Below, one piece after another: positions 45,004 to 54,184 of a DNA stretch of 64,000 nt. A program made the translations under genes and the position numbers. Source of the stretch: Planctomycetota bacterium (GTDB lineage: Bacteria > Planctomycetota > UBA1135 > JACQFD01); contig JAEUHX010000052.1 in assembly GCA_016792805.1 (NCBI GenBank), positions 1 to 64,000 of the forward strand, given 5' to 3'. Numbering within the stretch: position 1 is the first letter of the stretch; the number at the start of each line of letters is the position of its first letter. Under the pieces are notes generated by a model, which saw only the letters and a program-made list of their open reading frames with translations, had not been told where the DNA came from and ran no database searches.

Positions 45004-46260
45004 TCAACGCCCGAGCGGAGATTCCTTCTTCAGCTTTTCCTTGAATGCCTTGCGGACCTTCTCGACCTTCGGCAGCGCCACGGCTCGCACGTAGCCCTGG
45101 TTTGGGTTGTTGCACACAAACCCCTGGTGATAGGTCTCCGCCTCGTAGAAACCTCCTTCGGGGAGTGCCTCCAGCGTCGTAACGATCGGGCGGGAGAACG
45201 CCTTCGCATCAGTAAGGTCTTGAATAAAGGCCTCCGCTACTCGGCGCTGCTCTTCATTGGCGTAGAAGATGGCGCTTCTGTATTGAGTGCCCTCATCGGC
45301 CCCTTGGCGATTGAGCGTCGTCGGGTCGTGGGTCGCGAAATGAACCCGCAACAAGTCCTCAAAGGAGATCTTCGTCGGGTCGTAGCGGATCTCGACGGCT
45401 TCGGCGTGTCCCGTCGTTCCCGAGCAGACCGCCTTGTAATTTGCGGTCTCGGGTGCGCCGCCGGCGTAGCCCGAGATTACTTCTTTCACGCCCTCGAGTT
45501 CCTCGAACACGGCCTCCACGCACCAGAAACAGCCGCCCGCGAACACAGCACGCCCCTCCGAACTCCTGGACGCTGGCGACGACGCGGGAATCTCCTCGGC
45601 GAGCTTGGTGACATCCTCGGATTTCGTGAAGATCAGCGATTCGGAGTTCAGGCAATAGCGGAGCCCCGTCGGGGGCGGCCCGTCCTCGAACACGTGCCCG
45701 AGGTGTCCATCGCATCGCGCACACAGAATCTCCGTCCGCACCATGCCGTAGCTGCGGTCCTCGTGCTCCGCAACGTTTCCGCGGGCGATCGCTCGAAAGA
45801 AGGAAGGCCAGCCGGTGCCGGAATCGAATTTTGAGTCGGAGGAGAACAGGGGAAGCTTACAGCAGACGCAGCTGTAGACCCCTTCGAGGTGATTCTTGAG
45901 CAGAGTGCCGCAAAACGGGCGCTCCGTGCCCTTACCGCGGGCAATCGCATATTGCTCAGGCGTCAAGAGCTTTTTCCACTCGGCGTCGGACTTGACTACG
46001 CGCGGGCTGTCGATCTCTGTGAGCTTTCCAGATGCATTGAACACGCTGACTCGGACCACGGGCGAACCATCCGTTGGATTGTGAGAAGCAAGCGGCTGCT
46101 CGGAAGCGAGCGGCGCGGGCGCGGAGCTGGCGGAATGCTTGGAATTTCCGCATGCGCTCACGCCCCAGGCAACGACCGCGGCAAGGAGCACGAGCGCCGG
46201 CAGCCGAACGAAGGCCGCTTCTCGGAGCGAGGAATGCACGCGTTTCGGAGGCGCGACCAT
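45004..46260 (-). CDS. Bifunctional peptide methionine sulfoxide reductase MsrB-MsrA, lipoprotein
   Basis: This 418-residue fusion reduces both stereoisomers of oxidised methionine. It has a lipoprotein-type signal with Cys 37 (WGVSAC). The MsrB domain (about 85-215) has the zinc Cys pairs at 131/134 and 180/183 and the catalytic Cys C203 (RYCLNSESL). The MsrA domain (about 237-400) has GCFWC at 243-247. The order is MsrB then MsrA, and the anchor places repair outside the cytoplasm. Reductant may come from the nearby TlpA-like protein, which is inference from position. It is convergent with that gene. Confidence 0.93.
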   Translation of the reverse strand: MVAPPKRVHSSLREAAFVRLPALVLLAAVVAWGVSACGNSKHSASSAPAPLASEQPLASHNPTDGSPVVRVSVFNASGKLTEIDSPRVVKSDAEWKKLLTPEQYAIARGKGTERPFCGTLLKNHLEGVYSCVCCKLPLFSSDSKFDSGTGWPSFFRAIARGNVAEHEDRSYGMVRTEILCARCDGHLGHVFEDGPPPTGLRYCLNSESLIFTKSEDVTKLAEEIPASSPASRSSEGRAVFAGGCFWCVEAVFEELEGVKEVISGYAGGAPETANYKAVCSGTTGHAEAVEIRYDPTKISFEDLLRVHFATHDPTTLNRQGADEGTQYRSAIFYANEEQRRVAEAFIQDLTDAKAFSRPIVTTLEALPEGGFYEAETYHQGFVCNNPNQGYVRAVALPKVEKVRKAFKEKLKKESPLGR

Positions 46261-46909
46261 TGCAGGAGGTTACAGACCCTTCGAAGTTGTGGGGTGACTT
46301 TCAGATCGTTGGCGCCACCTCTCCGCGGGACGGAATGTGCGGGGTTGGCTTGCAAGCAGCGCCGAGTTGTTCTCCGGCCGTGAGAGGGGGATAGGGGCCC
46401 TGGATGTGGGGAGTCGCCGTCGGCCTCTCTCCGATCGGTGAGATTGGAGTCTCGTTACCGACGAGCTCAGCGGCCTCGATCTGAGGGGTGCGGAAATTGG
46501 ACCTTTCCCTCGAGAGAAAACTGTTCAAAGAGTGCCGGTTTCACTTCCAGCCCGAGCCAAGCAAGTTTCTGTACGTCCATCACCGATCCGAATTGCGGCC
46601 TCATACTGGAGGCGGCTATATGTCGAAGGCCCCCTCTCGGACCTTATCGAAAAAAGAATTCTGGAGTTGTATTTGGGGTCGCAACTCTACAGATTACCCC
46701 TAGGAATTGTGCGAACGGCGTTGCTTCCAGATGCATGAAGCAACCCGAAGGGAGATCGGCGCCAAAGCATTCGACGGGGCGTGCACCGCACGAATCCGTC
46801 GAGGAGCGGCGAGCGCGATCGAACTTCTCGCTTGATTCCTGCACTTTCATCTCTCTTCTGGAGCGCCGCTCCAGAGTCTCTCACCTCAAATCCACACGGA
46901 GCAATCCTG
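46261..46909. other. Long intergenic region upstream of the small winged-helix gene
   Basis: About 650 bp without a supported gene. Short open frames on both strands lack recognisable domains; one plus-strand frame around 46590-46738 is moderately protein-like but unassigned. A perfect hairpin lies at 46857-46875. The promoters of msrBA (left) and the winged-helix gene (right) must fall here. Confidence 0.4.
46857..46875 (+). promoter_or_regulatory. Leader hairpin upstream of the winged-helix gene
   Basis: The perfect 8-bp inverted repeat TCTGGAGC / GCTCCAGA has a 3-nt loop and ends 34 bp before the ATG at 46910. It could be an operator or a leader RNA structure. Function is unproven. Confidence 0.35.
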
Positions 46910-47188
46910 ATGGCTCGTACCTCGAAGTCCGCGAAGAAGACCACCAAGAAGGGCCTCGGCCAGGGCCGTCGCCCGAAGGGCGAGGATCTCGTCAGCGTCA
47001 TGGCGAAGATTCTCTCGGCCCGCAAGTCGCCGATGCGCGTCACGGAGGTTGCGGACGCGGCGAAGAAGGCCGGCTACCAGACGTCGAGCCCCTCGTTCGT
47101 CCGCATCGTGGGCATGCGCCTCAGCATGGACTCGCGCTTCAAGCGCACGAGCTGGGGCTACTACACGATGAAGAAGGGCGGCAAGTAA
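46910..47188 (+). CDS. Small basic winged-helix protein (HARE-HTH-like) with histone-like tail
   Basis: The ATG at 46910 gives 92 residues. The first 24 are Lys/Arg-rich (MARTSKSAKKTTKKG), like a histone H1 or nucleoid-protein tail. The remainder fits a small winged helix: helix ILSARKSPM, a second MRVTEVADAAKKAGY, then SFVRIVGMRLSMDSRFKRT and a GYYTM wing, the pattern of HARE-HTH domains. It probably binds DNA as a nucleoid or regulatory protein. It has its own long upstream region and a strong terminator, so it appears monocistronic. Confidence 0.8.
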   Translation: MARTSKSAKKTTKKGLGQGRRPKGEDLVSVMAKILSARKSPMRVTEVADAAKKAGYQTSSPSFVRIVGMRLSMDSRFKRTSWGYYTMKKGGK

Positions 47189-47251
47189 GCTCTTCGCGAA
47201 TCCGGAGTTGTTGGAGGTCAGCCTGCGGCAGGCCTCCAGCTCCGGACCCCA

Positions 47252-47285
47252 GCCGGCTCGCGCGCCCTTTGGGCCGCGAGCCGGC
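47252..47285 (+). terminator. Strong terminator after the winged-helix gene
   Basis: The perfect 11-bp stem GCCGGCTCGCG / CGCGAGCCGGC has a 12-nt loop followed by GGTGTTTT. It sits 64 bp after the stop and is a convincing Rho-independent terminator. Confidence 0.72.
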
Positions 47286-47316
47286 GGTGTTTTGCGGCTC
47301 TGCGGGATTGGACGGA

Positions 47317-47790
47317 TTAGCTGCGTTGCAGCTGTTGAATGATTTGCCGGCTTACTTGGCCTTCCACTTTCTTCTGGAAGGCCCGACGTGAGATGAGTCC
47401 CGTGGACCTCGCGTTGACTGAGCCCGTGATGTGACCCTGAAGGTTCTCACTTGGAATCCTGACCTCCGCCGAATAATCGCAGGTGGTCGATCGGAAGAAT
47501 GGCAGCGTGATTCCAGATTGAGTTTCTTTGACGTTCACAACGACGGAGAGTGATTCGGCGGCAGTTCCCCTGTGTACTGTATAAACGTACTTCGAGAGCC
47601 CCCTGGAGATCTCAATGTTCAGAGTGCACTTGCTCAAGTCGGGGACGTTGCTGCCTTGGAAATCGAGTCGGCTCGACGTCGCGATCATGCTCGACGAGGC
47701 GAGAGAAAAGGGGAGGAGGCTCGCTTCCGCAGCGATGAGAACGAGGACGGTGACTCCGAGGCCGACCGCAAGTGCGCGTGGGATTCGCAT
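47317..47790 (-). CDS. Hypothetical exported or membrane-anchored protein
   Basis: The ATG at 47790 gives 157 residues with an N-terminal hydrophobic segment (ALAVGLGVTVLVLIAAEA) that could be a signal peptide or anchor. The rest is beta-rich, with a Cys at each end of the central region (CTLNIEIS and TTCDYSAEVRIP). The C-terminus is basic and helical (AFQKKVEGQVSRQIIQQLQ). No family is recognised. Confidence 0.65.
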   Translation of the reverse strand: MRIPRALAVGLGVTVLVLIAAEASLLPFSLASSSMIATSSRLDFQGSNVPDLSKCTLNIEISRGLSKYVYTVHRGTAAESLSVVVNVKETQSGITLPFFRSTTCDYSAEVRIPSENLQGHITGSVNARSTGLISRRAFQKKVEGQVSRQIIQQLQRS

Positions 47791-47860
47791 GGCGACTCGA
47801 AGTGTCGCGAACTTGGTGCACACCCTTCGACGGAAATCTCGCGCGCAGCGCTAGACGTGG

Positions 47861-48298
47861 CTAGGCGCCTTCCATGGCAGCTTTTGCGGCCGCACGGACC
47901 GCCCGGAGCTTTGAGCTCGATGCGGCCTGCCTGAGGGCCGCTTTGGCCTTCTCGCCGCCGAACTTGGCGAGCACGCGGCAGAACGACATCTGCTCGCCGA
48001 CGAGTGACTTTCCAGGATGGCGTCCTCGCCGCCGCGTCCGACAGCTTCGGCACAATCCACGGCGACTTCCCGTCACCGTCGATGATTGCTACAATTTCTC
48101 CGCTGGCCAGCGGAATGCGGCGCCCATCGACCTCCGCGGTTCACCGACGCTGGCTATCTTGGCGCGCATTGGTGATCGTGTCGCGCCGGCCGTCGGCATG
48201 GAGCGCCTGGTCCGCGGCTTCTGAACGGCGGGGGCCTGGACATCGAGAGCAAGAGCAGCGTCGAGGAAGGCGACGTGCGCCGCGAGCATCATCAGCAC
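47861..48298 (-). pseudogene. Probable frameshifted gene (signal peptide plus HEAT-like C-terminus)
   Basis: Three protein-like stretches follow each other on the minus strand in different frames: a signal-peptide-like start (GTG at 48298, MLMMLAAHVAFLDAALAL), a middle piece with RIPLASGEIVAIIDGDGKSP, and a C-terminal HEAT-like helix (FCRVLAKFGGEKAKAALRQ, ending at 47861). No single frame joins them, suggesting two frameshifts or sequencing errors. The original function is not identified. Confidence 0.4.
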
Positions 48299-48359
48299 GG
48301 AGAAAGGGAGTGCCTCCCGAGCGCGCGCCGTTCTTGGGCGGTTTCCGGAGACTCGGTCG

Positions 48360-49385
48360 CTACTTGTACGCGACGGCCGCGCTGTGCGCCCCCTGCAGGT
48401 GGATCACCTCGAAGCGCCGGAAGCCGGCTTCCGAACACCAGCCGCGGAAGTCGGCGCCGCTGAAATCGAAAGCGTCGCCGAACTCGATAAGCATGTTCAG
48501 GGACATCAATAATCCGAACGCATTTGTGCGCCGCTCGTCATCGATCAGCGCCTCGATCGCGACGAGCGCTCCGCCATCGGGGAGCGCATCGTAGGCCGAT
48601 CGGATAAGATGCTTCTTCTTTTCGAGGTTCCAATCGTGAAGGATCATCCCCATCGTGATCACGTCAGCGCGGGGAAGCGGGTCGCGGAAGAAGTCGCCTT
48701 TGGCGGTGCTCACGCGCGCCGAGAGGCCGGCTTCCCGGATATGGCGTTGGGCGACCGGCTCCACCGGCGGCAGATCAAAGGAGATGCACTGCAGGTGCGG
48801 GTGGCGCTTTGCTGCCTCGATGCACAATAATCCGGTCGCACCGCCGACGTCGCAGAGCGTCTTGTAGCGCTTGAAATCAAACCGCTCGGCGAAGGTTTCG
48901 AAGTTGATTCTCGAAATCCCCGTCATGGCCCCGAGGAACTGTTCGAGCTTCGGCAGCTCGGCATAGAGCTGCTCGAAGAGACTCTTCTGCCCATGCTTGG
49001 ACTCGTTTTGTGGTTTCCCGGTTCGGAGTGCATCGGGAAGGTCGTTCCAGAAGCGGAACAGGCGTGCGTTCAGCATCACCAGAATGCCGCCGACGTAGCG
49101 CGGGCTCGACGCGTCTAGAAAATGCGCGCCCTCCGGAGTGTTGAAATACACGGCATGTGGGCCGTTGCCGTCGCGGCCGAGGAATCCAAGTGCAACAAGC
49201 GCATCGAAGAAATCGGCGATCGCACGCGGGTGGAGCTGGAGTTCGCGGCCGAGCTCGGCGCCGGTGAGCCGTCGCGACCCGAGTTTGGTGAAGAGCTGGA
49301 ACTCGACGGCGGTCAGCAGAACCTTCGAGGACCAGAAGGAGAAAGCGGTGCCGAGAATCTGGGCGGGGCTGGGCTGGGCGCTCAT
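48360..49385 (-). CDS. SAM-dependent O-methyltransferase-like protein
   Basis: This 341-residue protein has the two-domain layout of plant-type/polyketide O-methyltransferases: an N-terminal winged-helix dimerisation domain (about 10-100, LTGAELGRELQLHPRAIADFFDALVALGFL) and a Rossmann domain with the SAM loop DVGGATG near residue 180. GDFFRDPLPRADVITMGMILHDW carries the catalytic-type His of this family. Such enzymes methylate hydroxyls on small aromatic or polyketide-like molecules; no biosynthetic partners are adjacent. It is isolated from its upstream neighbour by an element-bearing gap. Confidence 0.88.
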   Translation of the reverse strand: MSAQPSPAQILGTAFSFWSSKVLLTAVEFQLFTKLGSRRLTGAELGRELQLHPRAIADFFDALVALGFLGRDGNGPHAVYFNTPEGAHFLDASSPRYVGGILVMLNARLFRFWNDLPDALRTGKPQNESKHGQKSLFEQLYAELPKLEQFLGAMTGISRINFETFAERFDFKRYKTLCDVGGATGLLCIEAAKRHPHLQCISFDLPPVEPVAQRHIREAGLSARVSTAKGDFFRDPLPRADVITMGMILHDWNLEKKKHLIRSAYDALPDGGALVAIEALIDDERRTNAFGLLMSLNMLIEFGDAFDFSGADFRGWCSEAGFRRFEVIHLQGAHSAAVAYK

Positions 49386-49698
49386 TCAGCCATGCTACCG
49401 AGCCTCGAGCTGCCCGCGGTAAGAGTCATCCAAGCTGCGAGCCCGGCTTTTTCGCGATCGCATCGTCGAGCCGCGATCGACGGAACACTTTGGCCGCGCC
49501 TCACGCGTCTCTCCTCGATCTCGCGAGAAACGAGCCTCGAATCGTTCGAAAGCGGCTTTTCAGCAACCTGCTCAAGGCGCTGCCGGCGACAAGCGCCGAG
49601 GCCTCTTCGAATACGAGGCTCGTTCCTGCATGCCGTGCTGACACTGCGATCGCGATGAGATCCGCGCGCACCTCGAATGACGTATGAAACTGCCTCTC
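49386..49698. other. Intergenic region with a diverged palindromic element
   Basis: About 310 bp: element copy 3 (49410-49571), then sequence including an inverted repeat pairing CGAGCCTCG near 49531 with CGAGGCTCG near 49615. No gene is supported. Confidence 0.5.
49410..49571. repeat. Palindromic MITE-like element, copy 3 (diverged)
   Basis: It begins CTGCCCGCGGTAAGAGTCAT, matching the copy 2 terminus with a few substitutions, and keeps CTTTTTCGCGA, CATCGTCG and CTCGATCTCGCGA in the same order. It is about the same length (near 160 bp), but the right terminus is degenerate. Confidence 0.6.
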
Positions 49699-51462
49699 TT
49701 ATGGAATATTGAGAGTCAATATCGGGCTTTTCGCGAGCGGCAGGTTGTTAGCGAGAAGGTCCGCGATGTCGACATCACAGAATTGCACGTGGATCGTGCC
49801 ATGAAGCGAGGCAGGAACGGTGACCGGCAACTGCGCGAGCCCCGAGGCGTCGAATGGAGGAGGAGAGGTGAGAATCTGAAGGTCGCCGCAGCCGCCGATG
49901 TCGAAGGTCACATAAGGTCCCAGAGCGAGCGGCTGGAGGCACGCGCTCGCCACGGGCAGGATGAGGTTGCCTGGTCGCGGTCCCGCAAAGTAGATCACTG
50001 CAGGCTGGCCGCTCTGCGACTGAGGCGGGTCGATGAGTAATGCCTGCGTGTCGGGAAGCCGCAGCGGATAATTTACGTGGGCGCTCGATCCCGCCGCGGT
50101 CGAGAGCGTAACACTCGTGAGCGCGGCGGTCGCAGGCGGAGGGGCCATGGATAAAGTCATCGTGTTTCCGTCAGCGCTCAGCTGGAACTGCCCTGGTCCG
50201 TACGTTCGTGTACCGACTTGAACATGGCTCAGTGCGGAGAGTCCCGTCGCTCGAAAGCGGATCTCTGGGGTAGTTGGTGCGGCGATGGCCGATCCCCATG
50301 GCTCGATGCTTCGAATCGAGGGAACCCAGGGAAGAGATGGTGCGAGCGTGTTGGCTCGGAACGCGGTGCCGCTTGTCGGGTAATAATAAGAGAGAACGAG
50401 ATCGGGACGGCCGTCTCCCGAGAAATCGGCGACGTCCACGGGGGTGATATGATCCGTTGTCTCGAGCATGAGGAGGGAAGAGAAAGTTAGACTCCCCAAG
50501 TTCACGAGCTGCATCAGCGTGACATCGGATTGGAAACCTATCAGGATTTCCGGACGACCGTCGCCGTTGAGATCCGCGACTTTGACAATCCCAGTAAGCA
50601 CAGGAGAGTTCCAAAGCTGAAGCGCTCCAGCATTTGAGATGACAGATACTGCCGGTGGATCGGGCTGCGAGAAGATGTCGTGATAGGCGGTTGTAAGGTC
50701 TCCGAGTCCATCGGAGTCGAGGTCCGCGATCACGACATGAGTAGCGCCATACTGTCCCGCATAGAACGACGTGTCGCCCGAGGAGCCGCCCGCGCCATTG
50801 CCGAATCTCAGATGAACAAAATCGAGATTCCACCATGCTGCGCTCCAATCAAGTCGGCCGTCTCCGTTGAAGTCGCCCACATCCTCGATGAGGCTGTTGA
50901 CCGAGGGGCTCGACGCGAGCACAAATGCTCCTTGGCCATCTCCCACAAATATCCAATCGTGGGCATCGTCCATCGAATGCCAGGAGATCGGCCTGTACGA
51001 TGAGATCAAGAGATCGAGCTTCCCATCAGAATTGAATTCGGAGAGGTCGGCGAATTTTGGCGTCCAGGTCACGCGGGCGACTTCGCCGAGAGATGTGAAC
51101 TGCCCTGTGCCGTCGCCCAGAAGGGCGTCGAAGGTGCCGCTAATGCTCGAAGAGCTCGAGTGACCCACGAGGTCGATCTTCCCGTCGCGATTGATATCGC
51201 CGACCTGGAGTAGGCTCATTCCGGCTGCGAAGGGCAACGTCGGCCCGAACGTGCCGGTTCCCGTGGCGAGTTGGCATCCGTTCCAGGCCAGAAGGTCAAG
51301 CCGGCCATCTTGATTGAGATCTGCGAGCATACTTGTGTCGAATCCGACGCTGACCATCTGCGGCGGACCGAATGTCGGAGTGCTCTGTGCCACTCCGATC
51401 GATGTGAGTGTCGAGATCCCAAGAATCTGCGCGGTGAGCCGCGAGGAGTGAAACGGACGCAT
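49699..51462 (-). CDS. Secreted FG-GAP/VCBS repeat protein
   Basis: The ATG at 51462 gives 587 residues with a signal-like N-terminus (ILGISTLTSIGVAQ). Residues about 30-400 are roughly seven FG-GAP-type repeats with Asp-rich loops (DLNQDGRLDLL, DFNGDGRLDW, DFSGDGRPDLV). The C-terminal 190 residues are a separate beta-rich region. It resembles a beta-propeller surface protein; compared with the one at 1-2879 it lacks Ig-like domains. No catalytic motif is visible. Confidence 0.87.
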   Translation of the reverse strand: MRPFHSSRLTAQILGISTLTSIGVAQSTPTFGPPQMVSVGFDTSMLADLNQDGRLDLLAWNGCQLATGTGTFGPTLPFAAGMSLLQVGDINRDGKIDLVGHSSSSSISGTFDALLGDGTGQFTSLGEVARVTWTPKFADLSEFNSDGKLDLLISSYRPISWHSMDDAHDWIFVGDGQGAFVLASSPSVNSLIEDVGDFNGDGRLDWSAAWWNLDFVHLRFGNGAGGSSGDTSFYAGQYGATHVVIADLDSDGLGDLTTAYHDIFSQPDPPAVSVISNAGALQLWNSPVLTGIVKVADLNGDGRPEILIGFQSDVTLMQLVNLGSLTFSSLLMLETTDHITPVDVADFSGDGRPDLVLSYYYPTSGTAFRANTLAPSLPWVPSIRSIEPWGSAIAAPTTPEIRFRATGLSALSHVQVGTRTYGPGQFQLSADGNTMTLSMAPPPATAALTSVTLSTAAGSSAHVNYPLRLPDTQALLIDPPQSQSGQPAVIYFAGPRPGNLILPVASACLQPLALGPYVTFDIGGCGDLQILTSPPPFDASGLAQLPVTVPASLHGTIHVQFCDVDIADLLANNLPLAKSPILTLNIP

Positions 51463-51572
51463 GAACGTTCTCCAATCTGTCTCAGAACCAAGAGCGAGCA
51501 ATCGCCGGTTGCAAGCCGGACCTACGGGGCCGCCCCGAACCGCAACGCGTTGGGGCATATAACGTAACAAAC

Positions 51573-51609
51573 GGCCCCGCCTTCGCAACGCATTCTCGGA
51601 GGCGGGGCC
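51573..51609 (-). terminator. Rho-independent terminator of the lipoprotein gene
   Basis: The 10-bp stem GGCCCCGCCT / AGGCGGGGCC encloses a 17-nt loop. Read on the minus strand it lies 48 bp after the gene ending at 51658 and is followed by GTTTGTTACG, a T-rich tail. Confidence 0.7.
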
Positions 51610-51657
51610 GCAGCACTCGCAGCCGCGGCGCGCGAGACTCGGCCGCGGCCGGGGCTT

Positions 51658-53733
51658 TCATTCCTCTCCGTCGAGGTAGGCGTAGCCGCCATGGCCACCG
51701 AGAGAGCAGTCGGCAGCGGTCACTCGGATCGTGAGTGTGTGTCCCTGAGTGCCCGAGACGTCCACAATGGCGATCTGCCACGGAATCGCCTTCCACGAAC
51801 CGCCGAAGAACGGCTGCCAGCCCGAGTACAGCGGATCATTGGCATAGAAGTGCCTCTGATACAGCTGAACGCCGGCCGTATCGTCGCTCACCACGATATC
51901 CACATACGGCTGTTCCCACGGGGAGTGCGACGGATCCTCAAGAATAGCTGCCCAGTAGAACTGAAGCTGCGGGTTGGGCACACTCGGAACCACCGCGGAT
52001 TGAGAGACGGTGCTGATGTGCTCGCTGTTGTCCTCATTATTGATGCGGCAGGCTTGGCTTCCGGCATACGGGAACGCAAGAGTGCTCGCGATGGGGTCGA
52101 AGCCGGCCCCTACGATGGCACTTTTCTCCGGGAGGAAGGAACCCGGAGTAGTGTTGTACCAAGTGTGAGTCTCGTGCGACCAGCCGGTGAAGTCGCCCGT
52201 CTCAAATCCGAGGTTCACGAAGAAATTCTGTCCCGGACGCTTCATCGTGAACGAGCGGAAGCCTGCCCATGCGTTCCACTCATTCCTGGGATTGTCGGTC
52301 CAGAGCATGATCAGGCTGTTGCTCGGATTCGGAAAACTGCCGTTCGGAATCGACTTCGAGTAGCTCGCCGGATCCATCGTGTCGACCCACTTCATACCGC
52401 CGTTGATGTAGTAGACGAAGCGTGTTGCGGGATAAAGACCTCCGCTGCAGCTGCCCTGCACATTCACGGGATCCGGGTCGATGATGAATGCCACTCCGCT
52501 CGCGTCGGGAACGGGCGCGGTGAGATTCACCGTCACAAGCCGCGAGTCGGTCCAGTTTGTATCAGCAGCGGTGAAGTAATCTTCGAAGCGAGAGGAGTCG
52601 AGCACCGACGAGCAGGCCTCGATCGCGTACTTGGTGATCGCTCCGGGGTAGGCGGCGGCCTTCGTATAAGTGGTAAATCCGCTCGTCAGCGACCAGGAGA
52701 GCGCCGCGATCTCACCCGGGAAGTTCGGGTCGTAGATGTGGAACTCACCGGCAGACGCATCGAAGTCGTGCACGAGCACCGTCTGGCTGAACGGCGCGCC
52801 GCCGCCGCCCAATCCGGAGAACCGCAGCAGCGGCGGCATTGTGGAGAGCTTGAGCGCAGTCAAGAGTTGAAGTCCCGTCTGCGCATCCGTCATCGTCGAG
52901 TCGCCAAGCGTCACTCGCTTCTCCCAGATGTTTCGAGAAGCAGCAAAAATGCGCCCGATCAGCTCCCGCGCCGTCGTGTCATCTTGGAACACGCCGGGAT
53001 CTCCCTGACGGTACTTGTCGAAGAGGTTGATGGAGGTCGGCACCTTCTTCGCCGCGAAATACCAGCTCGCGTAGCTCGCCATTCCGAGCGAGGAGGCTCC
53101 CGGCAGAACGTAGTTCCCGAAATTGGGATGGAAGAATCCGTCGACCGGTCCGCGGAACCCTGTGTCGGCGTCCGACGGGGCGGTCCCGAGCCCGGGCACT
53201 CCAAGAAGGACAAAGTAACCAAAGTGAACAGTTGAGAACGTAATTGTATTGGCGGTCTTGTCGATCGACTGCGCGGCGAGCGGGATGTAGTGACTCGTGG
53301 CCGGATCCCATACGAAGGGTGTCGGCTCGTCGCCCACCTGGAGAACGCTCGGATCATAGGGAAGTGTGATCGAGAGCGGGTGCAGGAAGTCGAAGGCGTT
53401 GTTCTTAATGATGCGAGCGATGCGGCTAGCCTGCACGGCGCCCGACGGAATTGGCCCTGGGGGCAACAGTTCGGGACGGATGCGAACTTGAACCGCCTCA
53501 CCCAGATCCACGGTGCCTTCGTCAGCGACTACCGACATGCCGTATAGCACATGCTTCGTTTTGTTGACCGTAATATCTCCGCCTGGGTACGTGATTGTAC
53601 CTGTGATTTCAGACGTGGCTGCGGAGCCTGCGAACTGATGGCCTGTGCGCTTCTCGCGGCATCCAGCCAGCGGAATGAGTAGGAGCGATGCGGCTGCGCC
53701 GTACCGCACGGCGTGGGAGGGAGTTAGGAACAT
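51658..53733 (-). CDS. Multidomain lipoprotein with probable inactive cysteine-peptidase-like domain
   Basis: The ATG at 53733 gives 691 residues with a lipobox (PLAGC, Cys 25). Residues about 40-178 form a ZU5-like beta domain. Residues about 195-390 resemble a papain/C39-like fold: LGMASYASWYF follows the position expected for the nucleophile, which is Ser here (S215), the HAVLV-type His position is Gln (Q317), and IYDPNFPGE is the usual following strand. The C-terminus has a NLGFETGDFTGW carbohydrate-binding-like jelly roll. If the alignment is right the peptidase is dead. It is followed by a clear terminator. Confidence 0.75.
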   Translation of the reverse strand: MFLTPSHAVRYGAAASLLLIPLAGCREKRTGHQFAGSAATSEITGTITYPGGDITVNKTKHVLYGMSVVADEGTVDLGEAVQVRIRPELLPPGPIPSGAVQASRIARIIKNNAFDFLHPLSITLPYDPSVLQVGDEPTPFVWDPATSHYIPLAAQSIDKTANTITFSTVHFGYFVLLGVPGLGTAPSDADTGFRGPVDGFFHPNFGNYVLPGASSLGMASYASWYFAAKKVPTSINLFDKYRQGDPGVFQDDTTARELIGRIFAASRNIWEKRVTLGDSTMTDAQTGLQLLTALKLSTMPPLLRFSGLGGGGAPFSQTVLVHDFDASAGEFHIYDPNFPGEIAALSWSLTSGFTTYTKAAAYPGAITKYAIEACSSVLDSSRFEDYFTAADTNWTDSRLVTVNLTAPVPDASGVAFIIDPDPVNVQGSCSGGLYPATRFVYYINGGMKWVDTMDPASYSKSIPNGSFPNPSNSLIMLWTDNPRNEWNAWAGFRSFTMKRPGQNFFVNLGFETGDFTGWSHETHTWYNTTPGSFLPEKSAIVGAGFDPIASTLAFPYAGSQACRINNEDNSEHISTVSQSAVVPSVPNPQLQFYWAAILEDPSHSPWEQPYVDIVVSDDTAGVQLYQRHFYANDPLYSGWQPFFGGSWKAIPWQIAIVDVSGTQGHTLTIRVTAADCSLGGHGGYAYLDGEE

Positions 53734-54184
53734 GGAATGTCTCGGGGAAGGGGAACTTCTCCTCCGCACAATTGCCCCTGCGGTGGTGCCGCGCGCACCG
53801 ATATGGAGCCGCGAGATACAGCCGCATTGCGATGACGGCCCCCTTGGGGCCGTCGTCCGGTGTCCTGTGGGGCTGTGCCTTGAGGAAGACGCTCTCAGTG
53901 GAGCGCTGCGGGGTATTGCGGCTAATGGTGTGCCACCGAGACCCATCGAATTGACATGCTGCAGCCTTCCTTTTATTGGGCTCCACCAGAGTTCCCCGCT
54001 CTGACCGCGATCAGCAATGAAGGTGCAAAGTTCAAGAGTCCGAATGTTCCTCGTCGCCCATCGGGCACGCGAGGCAAGCGCGCTCGATGGACGACCTGTT
54101 CTGCAGCGTACTCCCGTGAGATTTCTATCTTTCAGTCTCTTCTCCGAGAAGACTAGTGACAAATAAGGATCGCCGGCGACTTGG
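53734..54184. other. Intergenic region upstream of the lipoprotein gene
   Basis: About 450 bp with no supported gene. One perfect hairpin lies at 53834-53854. The region left of the metalloprotease stop is visibly more AT-rich than average for the window. Confidence 0.45.
53834..53854. terminator. Hairpin between metalloprotease and lipoprotein genes
   Basis: The perfect 9-bp stem GACGGCCCC / GGGGCCGTC has a 3-nt loop. It lies about 330 bp after the metalloprotease stop and 100 bp before the lipoprotein start on the minus strand. No T-run follows, so the terminator role is tentative. Confidence 0.35.

Noticed and set aside
51691..53235. 514-codon plus-strand frame
   Set aside because: It is antisense to the lipoprotein gene with its ZU5-like and peptidase-like domains, and has no recognisable domain of its own.
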